The notes under the pieces are model-generated. The model was given only the letters and a program-made list of their open reading frames with translations, ran no database searches and was not told where the DNA came from. 18,579 bases of DNA from Cloacibacillus sp. (GTDB lineage: Bacteria > Synergistota > Synergistia > Synergistales > Synergistaceae). Shown one piece after another: positions 14,660 through 18,579 of this stretch. The stretch lies in contig NZ_JAJBUX010000094.1 of the NCBI RefSeq assembly GCF_020860125.1, positions 1 to 18,579 on the forward strand. Reading direction: 5' to 3'. Position 1 is the stretch's first letter, and every line of letters starts with the position of its first letter. Both the position numbers and the translations under genes were made by a program.

Positions 14660-15445
14660 ATGGAATTTCAGGATATACTGTATGAAAAGTATAATAACCG
14701 GGCGAAAATAACCATTAACAGGCCTGACAATATGAATATGTTCACCAATCATACTTTGAGCGAAATGATTACTGCGCTTCAAAGCACGTGGACAGACAAG
14801 GAGGTCGGGGCTGTTATCCTTACGGCGGCTGGGAACCGCGCGTTTACGATCGGAGGCACTCCCGGCGAGACGGATGCCGGCGCTCAGCCCATTGAAAAGC
14901 TGCCGATGCCCAATCTGTTTGCCCAGCTTCTGCATACCATCCGCACGATCCCCAAGCCGGTGATAGCGGCGGTTAACGGTTATGCGATCGGCGGCGGCCA
15001 TGTCATCCAGGTGGTCTGCGACCTTACCATCGCCGCCTCTACCGCCAAGTTCGGCCAGGTAGGCCCCAAGGTCGGAAGCTTTGACGCCGGATACGGCAGC
15101 GCCTATCTCTCACGCATAGTCGGTGAGAAGAAAGCCAGAGAATTCTGGTATCTGTGTAAGAAATACACGGCGGAAGAGTGCCTGCAGATGGGGCTGGTCA
15201 ACGCCGTAGTCCCGCCGGAAGAGCTGATGGCGGAGACGGACAAATGGGTCGACACCATTGTCAAATCCAGCCCGACCTCTCTGGCGGCGCTGAAAATGTC
15301 CTTCAACGCGGACTCGGCCTCCGTCTGGGGTATTCAGTCCATGGCGGGCGTCGCGCTGGGCATGTACTTCAACACGGACGAGGCGAAGGAATGCGGCAGG
15401 GCCTTCAGCGAAAAGAGAGATCCTGACATCGCCCAATACCGTTAA
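14660..15445 (+). CDS. Crotonase-family hydrolase, MenB/BadI-like (possible cyclic ketoacyl-CoA hydrolase)
   Basis: A 261-aa crotonase-fold protein. The long signature FGQVGPKVGSFDAGYG (131-146) with GEKKAREFWYLCK is that of MenB (dihydroxynaphthoyl-CoA synthase) and of BadI, the 2-ketocyclohexanecarboxyl-CoA hydrolase that opens an alicyclic ring by a reverse Dieckmann reaction. S140, D142 and the C-terminal Y260 line up with the Ser, Asp and Tyr of BadI. The N-terminus, MEFQDILYE, and the length (BadI about 260 aa; MenB about 285) favour a BadI-type role. There are no menaquinone genes here. It probably cleaves a C-C bond in a beta-keto acyl-CoA, giving a dicarboxylic acyl-CoA. A simple enoyl-CoA hydratase role is less likely, as the hydratase glutamates are absent from the GPKVG segment. 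SD AAGGAGG at 14642-14648. Confidence 0.8.
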   Translation: MEFQDILYEKYNNRAKITINRPDNMNMFTNHTLSEMITALQSTWTDKEVGAVILTAAGNRAFTIGGTPGETDAGAQPIEKLPMPNLFAQLLHTIRTIPKPVIAAVNGYAIGGGHVIQVVCDLTIAASTAKFGQVGPKVGSFDAGYGSAYLSRIVGEKKAREFWYLCKKYTAEECLQMGLVNAVVPPEELMAETDKWVDTIVKSSPTSLAALKMSFNADSASVWGIQSMAGVALGMYFNTDEAKECGRAFSEKRDPDIAQYR

Positions 15446-15500
15446 TTTGTTCGAGCTTCCATCGCTTGGACATTACAATTTTGGAAGGAGAGAATGAGTC

Positions 15501-16493
15501 ATGGCACAGCCTCAGGGAGACAGAACCCCAAAAACTCTTGAAGAGAGAGGTTACTATATTATCGACGTCCACGCGCATCCCTTTATTAAGGGCGGATATC
15601 CGCCCGCAATGAAGGCCATGCTGGCCTCGAGAAAATACACACAGCCCAACTGGGTCGGCAAGTCCGGCAAGGGCACCCTGGACGATCTGAAAGCGGAGTT
15701 TGACGAGACCGGCAGGGAAGTAATGGCGAACGACGCCCTCACCCACGGCGTGAAGATGCAGCCGGTCGGCTGGGACGCGACGAGCGGCATGGGCGAACTG
15801 CCCACCAGCAACGATTTCGTTTACGGTTTGTGGAAGGAATTCCCCGACGCCTTTTTTGGCGCCTGGGGCTCGGTTGATCCCTGGCAGGGCCAGCAGGCCC
15901 TTCAGGAGGCGGAGAGAGCCATCACCGAACTGAAGCTGATCGGTCTGAAATTCCAGCAGTGCACGCAGAAATTCCGCGTCAACGACAGACGTTTCTACCC
16001 CCTGTGGGATCTTTGCCAGCAGCTTGGAGCGCCGGTTCAGTTCCATATCGGCTATACGGGAATGGGCAGCGGCGCCCCCGGCGGAGACGGGCTTTACAGC
16101 ATGAGCTACTGCCAGCCTCTTGACGTCGACGAAGTCGCCGCGGACTTCCCGAACCTGAAAATCATCGCCCTGCACGTCGGCGAGCCGTGGCCGGAAGTTA
16201 TCAACCACGTCGCGATGCACAAGGCGAACGTGATGCGCGAGACATCAGGAATGTGGCCCAAATATTTCCCGCAGTGCATGACCTACGACATGAACAGACG
16301 CCTGCAGGACAAGTTCATCTTCGGTTCCGAGTGGGGCGTATTCAAGCTCAGCGAGATCCTCAAGCAGTGGGAAGAGCTGGATCTCAGACCCGGCATCATG
16401 GAAAAGGTGATGTATAAGAACGCCCTTAACTTCCTCGGCGAAAGATTCGAGAAGTGCGGGCTGGACCTGAGCCCCTGGAAGGGATTGGTCTAA
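15501..16493 (+). CDS. Amidohydrolase-2 family metalloenzyme (hydrolase or decarboxylase)
   Basis: A 330-aa cytosolic TIM-barrel metalloenzyme of the ACMSD/gamma-resorcylate decarboxylase group. Metal-binding motif HAH (H24, H26) after IIDV, H182 in QFHIG, H225 in ALHVGEPW, and a C-terminal FGSEWG where the usual metal or catalytic Asp of FGSDWP is Glu277. Members are non-oxidative decarboxylases or C-C/C-O hydrolases of ring acids, which fits the ring-type chemistry suggested by the BadI-like neighbour. The product is not recognisable at substrate level. ATG 15501 is preceded by GAAGGAGAG; another ATG at 15494 is out of frame. It lies 55 bp after the crotonase gene. Confidence 0.82.
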   Translation: MAQPQGDRTPKTLEERGYYIIDVHAHPFIKGGYPPAMKAMLASRKYTQPNWVGKSGKGTLDDLKAEFDETGREVMANDALTHGVKMQPVGWDATSGMGELPTSNDFVYGLWKEFPDAFFGAWGSVDPWQGQQALQEAERAITELKLIGLKFQQCTQKFRVNDRRFYPLWDLCQQLGAPVQFHIGYTGMGSGAPGGDGLYSMSYCQPLDVDEVAADFPNLKIIALHVGEPWPEVINHVAMHKANVMRETSGMWPKYFPQCMTYDMNRRLQDKFIFGSEWGVFKLSEILKQWEELDLRPGIMEKVMYKNALNFLGERFEKCGLDLSPWKGLV

Positions 16494-16768
16494 GAGAATT
16501 ACGGATTTCTCCGCGCGCCGGATTTTCCCGCGCGGGGTGGCCGCGGTTTCGACGATCCCGCGGGCGCGGCGAAGCTCTTCAAGGACATTTACGTTTAGGA
16601 AAGTTCGTCAATAGTTTTTTGCCGCGCAGAACGCGGACAGCATCGTAAAATTCACGTTCTGCGAGGCGCTTAACGCCGTCCATGTCCGCAGCCGCTCCGC
16701 GCAGCCGGCGAAACAGGGTGATGTCGGCAGTCATCCGAAAAAATCACAGTATAGGGGGGAAGGGTCAT
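16494..16768. other. 275-bp spacer with hairpins and protein-like out-of-gene segments
   Basis: This is the largest gap in the cluster. Beyond the amidohydrolase stop, the same frame stays open to 16598 and ends in GFDDPAGAAKLFKDIYV, which reads like real protein. Another stretch, about 16619-16690, encodes NADSIVKFTFCEALNAVHV before continuing without a start. Both could be decayed gene remnants or a GC-bias artefact. Inverted repeats: CCGCGCG/CGCGCGG (16511-16517, 16529-16535) and CGCAGAACG/CGTTCTGCG (16625-16633, 16655-16663). None has a U-tract. Confidence 0.4.
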
Positions 16769-18310
16769 ATGAATCAAAAGCTTCAAAACATGTTCGATAT
16801 AAAAGAACACATTATGCTCCAAGGCGGGCAGGAAAAAATTAACAGGCAGCATGCCAAGGGCAAGCTGACAGCGCGCGAGAGAATCAACTTGCTGTTTGAT
16901 CCCGGAACTTTCGTGGAATACAATATGTTCGTAAAACCCAGAGCGACTCGGTTTGGCATGGATAAAGTCGACGCGCCGGCGGACGGGATCGTCACTGGGC
17001 ATGGACTTATCAACGGCAGAAAAGCTTTTGCCTACGCTCAGGATGCCACCGTTCTGGGAGGATCAATGGGTGAAATGCATGGGTTGAAGCTCGCCAGAAT
17101 GCAGGAGCTGGCGCTGGAGGTCGGAGTCCCCATCATCGGGCTCAACGATTCCGGCGGCGGCAGACTTCAAGAGGGGCCCGGAGCCTCAGTCTACGGCACC
17201 ATTTTTTATAACAACGTGACAGCCTCGGGAGTCATTCCCCAGATTTCAGCCCTCATGGGCAGCTGCGCGGGAGGCGCCTCTTATTCCCCCGCCCTCAATG
17301 ATTTTATCATCATGGTAGACAAGACCAGCAAAGCCTTTATCACCGGTCCCGCCGTCATCAAAGAGGTGACCGGTGAGATCGTGGACTTTGAAACCCTGGG
17401 CGGCGCGATGACGCACAGCACCAAATCGGGACTCTCTCATCTGATGGCGAGAGACGATTATGACTGTATCGAACAGATCAAATGTCTGCTGAGCTTTTTC
17501 CCCGATAACTGTCAGCAGCTTCCGCCGGTCTATCCCAATAATGACGACGTTTCGCGCCGGATAGAAGAACTCAATGATATTATTCCCGAGAGTAAGCGCA
17601 AAGCCTACGACATGAAGACCGTCATTACAAAGATCGCCGACAATAATTTCTTTTTTGAAATTTCCCCGTTATACGCCCGCAACATCATAGTCGGGTTTAT
17701 CCGGATGGGCGGTATGCCGGTCGGCGTCGTCGCCAATCAAACCAGCTGCATGGCCGGCTGCCTTGACATCAACGCCTCCTGCAAAGCGGCGCGCTTTATC
17801 CGGACCTGCGACGCCTTCAATATCCCGCTTCTGTCTATCGTAGACGTTCCGGGGTATCTGCCCGGGGTCAACCAGGAACATGACGGTATCATCAGACATG
17901 GGGCGAAACTGCTCTACGCATGGGCGGAGGCGACGGTCCCCAAGATCATCATGCCGATCAGAAAGTCTTACGGAGGCGCCACACCGGCGATGTGCAGCAT
18001 AGACATGAAGGCTGATTTCGTCATCGCGTGGCCAAGCTGCGAGCGTGCCGTTGTCGGAGCCGACGCCGCCGTTGAGGTACTTTATAAAAATGAGATCGCA
18101 CAGGCCGCCGATCCGGTCGCGGCCAGGGAGATGTACAGGCAGGCGTACGAAACGGAATTCTTAAACCCTTATCGCTCCGCCGAGCTTGGAAAGTTTGAGG
18201 ATGTTATCGAGCCGGCAGAATCGAGAATTAAGATCATTCAAACGCTGCGTATGTTCTGGGGCAGAAAAAAAGAACGTCCCGCGCGCAAGCACGGGAATAT
18301 CCCCCTTTAA
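16769..18310 (+). CDS. Acyl-CoA carboxylase/decarboxylase carboxyltransferase subunit (PccB/MmdA-like)
   Basis: A 513-aa biotin-dependent carboxyltransferase with two crotonase-like halves. HAKGKLTARERINLLFDPGTF (28-48), the first oxyanion loop DSGGGRLQEG (127-136), VDVPGYLPG (358-366), RKSYGGATPAM (398-408) and the end KHGNIPL are family hallmarks. It would move CO2 between biotin and an acyl-CoA, as in propionyl-CoA carboxylase or the Na+-pumping methylmalonyl-CoA decarboxylase. At the position of the PccB specificity residue (Asp after GGAY) it has P406, and NQP reads NQT, so the acyl group may be unusual. No biotin carboxylase, biotin carrier or membrane beta-subunit gene is in the window. 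ATG 16769 follows GGGGGAAGGG; the upstream in-frame extension lacks an SD. Confidence 0.87.
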   Translation: MNQKLQNMFDIKEHIMLQGGQEKINRQHAKGKLTARERINLLFDPGTFVEYNMFVKPRATRFGMDKVDAPADGIVTGHGLINGRKAFAYAQDATVLGGSMGEMHGLKLARMQELALEVGVPIIGLNDSGGGRLQEGPGASVYGTIFYNNVTASGVIPQISALMGSCAGGASYSPALNDFIIMVDKTSKAFITGPAVIKEVTGEIVDFETLGGAMTHSTKSGLSHLMARDDYDCIEQIKCLLSFFPDNCQQLPPVYPNNDDVSRRIEELNDIIPESKRKAYDMKTVITKIADNNFFFEISPLYARNIIVGFIRMGGMPVGVVANQTSCMAGCLDINASCKAARFIRTCDAFNIPLLSIVDVPGYLPGVNQEHDGIIRHGAKLLYAWAEATVPKIIMPIRKSYGGATPAMCSIDMKADFVIAWPSCERAVVGADAAVEVLYKNEIAQAADPVAAREMYRQAYETEFLNPYRSAELGKFEDVIEPAESRIKIIQTLRMFWGRKKERPARKHGNIPL

Positions 18311-18524
18311 GCGGGGTATGCGGGAATATTTGCGGCACGGCGCCTTTTAAGCCCGGGCCATGAAGTTCGGGCTGGGCTGACAAAGATTTTGCGGAGCCGC
18401 CGAATGCCTTAAGCAAAATAGGAATATGTTCGGCGCATAACATCTTAAGATCAGTCTCTGTGCACCGGCAGACAGGCCGGTGCACAGTCTTTATGTACAA
18501 AAATATCAAGGAGGCGCAAATAAG
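18311..18524 (+). other. 214-bp spacer after the carboxyltransferase gene
   Basis: No reading frame is convincing. A weak stem, AGCCCG/CGGGCT, lies at 18350-18355 and 18368-18373, and the strong hairpin at 18458-18487 dominates the second half. An AAGGAGG SD at 18508-18514 serves the next gene. The length would allow an internal promoter, but no clear -35/-10 pair stands out. Confidence 0.5.
18458..18487 (+). terminator. Strong hairpin, probable (leaky) terminator
   Basis: CTGTGCACCGGC (18458-18469) and GCCGGTGCACAG (18476-18487) give a perfect 12-bp stem with a 6-nt loop, followed by TCTTTATG. Of the cluster's hairpins it has the most terminator-like 3' flank, though the U-tract is short. 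It may end the transcript after the carboxyltransferase or reduce read-through into the next gene. Confidence 0.5.
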
Positions 18525-18579
18525 ATGAATATCTTAACCATTGTAGGAGGCATAGGAGTAATCGCATTGCTGTTCGCGG
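18525..18579 (+). CDS. Start of a membrane protein gene (truncated by window edge)
   Basis: The first 18 codons read MNILTIVGGIGVIALLFA, a hydrophobic, glycine-containing segment that is almost surely a first transmembrane helix. An AAGGAGG SD lies 10 nt upstream. Two candidates fit the context: a membrane-bound ion-translocating pyrophosphatase (HppA), whose N-termini look similar and which would use the PPi made by the ligase, or a small membrane subunit of a Na+-pumping decarboxylase beside the carboxyltransferase. The fragment is too short to decide. Confidence 0.6.
   Translation, partial: MNILTIVGGIGVIALLFA

Noticed and set aside
14660..15445. Naming the crotonase menB
   Set aside because: It shares the MenB signature, but the length and N-terminus are closer to BadI, and there are no other menaquinone genes here.

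Overview
This window looks like a chromosomal segment of a strictly anaerobic, fermentative bacterium. Coding DNA is GC-rich, long spacers are strongly AT-rich, and ribosome binding sites are strong GGAGG types. The content is butyrate kinase, a split B12-dependent mutase, CoA-transferases and a carboxyltransferase of the propionyl/methylmalonyl-CoA class. The style would suit Synergistota or related amino-acid and aromatic fermenters, but that placement is inference; no rRNA or other marker gene is present.

Layout. (1) 1-442 is an AT-rich, gene-free region ending in a good sigma-70-type promoter. (2) 443-2427 holds butyrate kinase and a nitrilase-superfamily amidase. (3) 2424-3554, minus strand, encodes a ClpA/B-like AAA+ ATPase with an unrecognised N-terminal domain; its stop codon overlaps the amidase stop. 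(4) 3736-4155 encodes a MarR-family regulator. (5) From 4385 to the right edge runs a long co-directional catabolic cluster: aryl/acyl-AMP ligase, Old-Yellow-Enzyme reductase with a four-cysteine motif, KdgT-like permease, family I CoA-transferase, split mutase (large and small subunits), CaiB/BaiF CoA-transferase, thiolase, MenB/BadI-like crotonase, amidohydrolase-2 enzyme, biotin-dependent-type carboxyltransferase, and the first 18 codons of a membrane protein.

How the genes may work together (inference). A carboxylic acid is imported and activated by the ligase or a CoA-transferase. It is reduced by the flavoenzyme, opened or cleaved by the BadI-like hydrolase and perhaps the amidohydrolase, then trimmed by the thiolase. 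A dicarboxylyl-CoA intermediate is rearranged by the B12 mutase and decarboxylated or transcarboxylated by the last enzyme. Several enzymes depart from canonical residues near their active sites (mutase, thiolase, carboxyltransferase, amidohydrolase), which fits an unusual acyl-CoA substrate. The substrate cannot be read from the sequence.

Regulation. The clearest signal is an 18-bp palindrome, TATCACTAATTAGTGATA, present three times: between the -35 and -10 of the marR promoter, just downstream of a -10 box ahead of the ligase, and with one mismatch inside codons 11-17 of the CoA-transferase gene. This reads as the operator of the local MarR protein and marks the cluster as one regulon. Five spacers in the cluster also carry long, near-perfect hairpins, most with no U-tract, which look more like mRNA-processing or stability elements than terminators.
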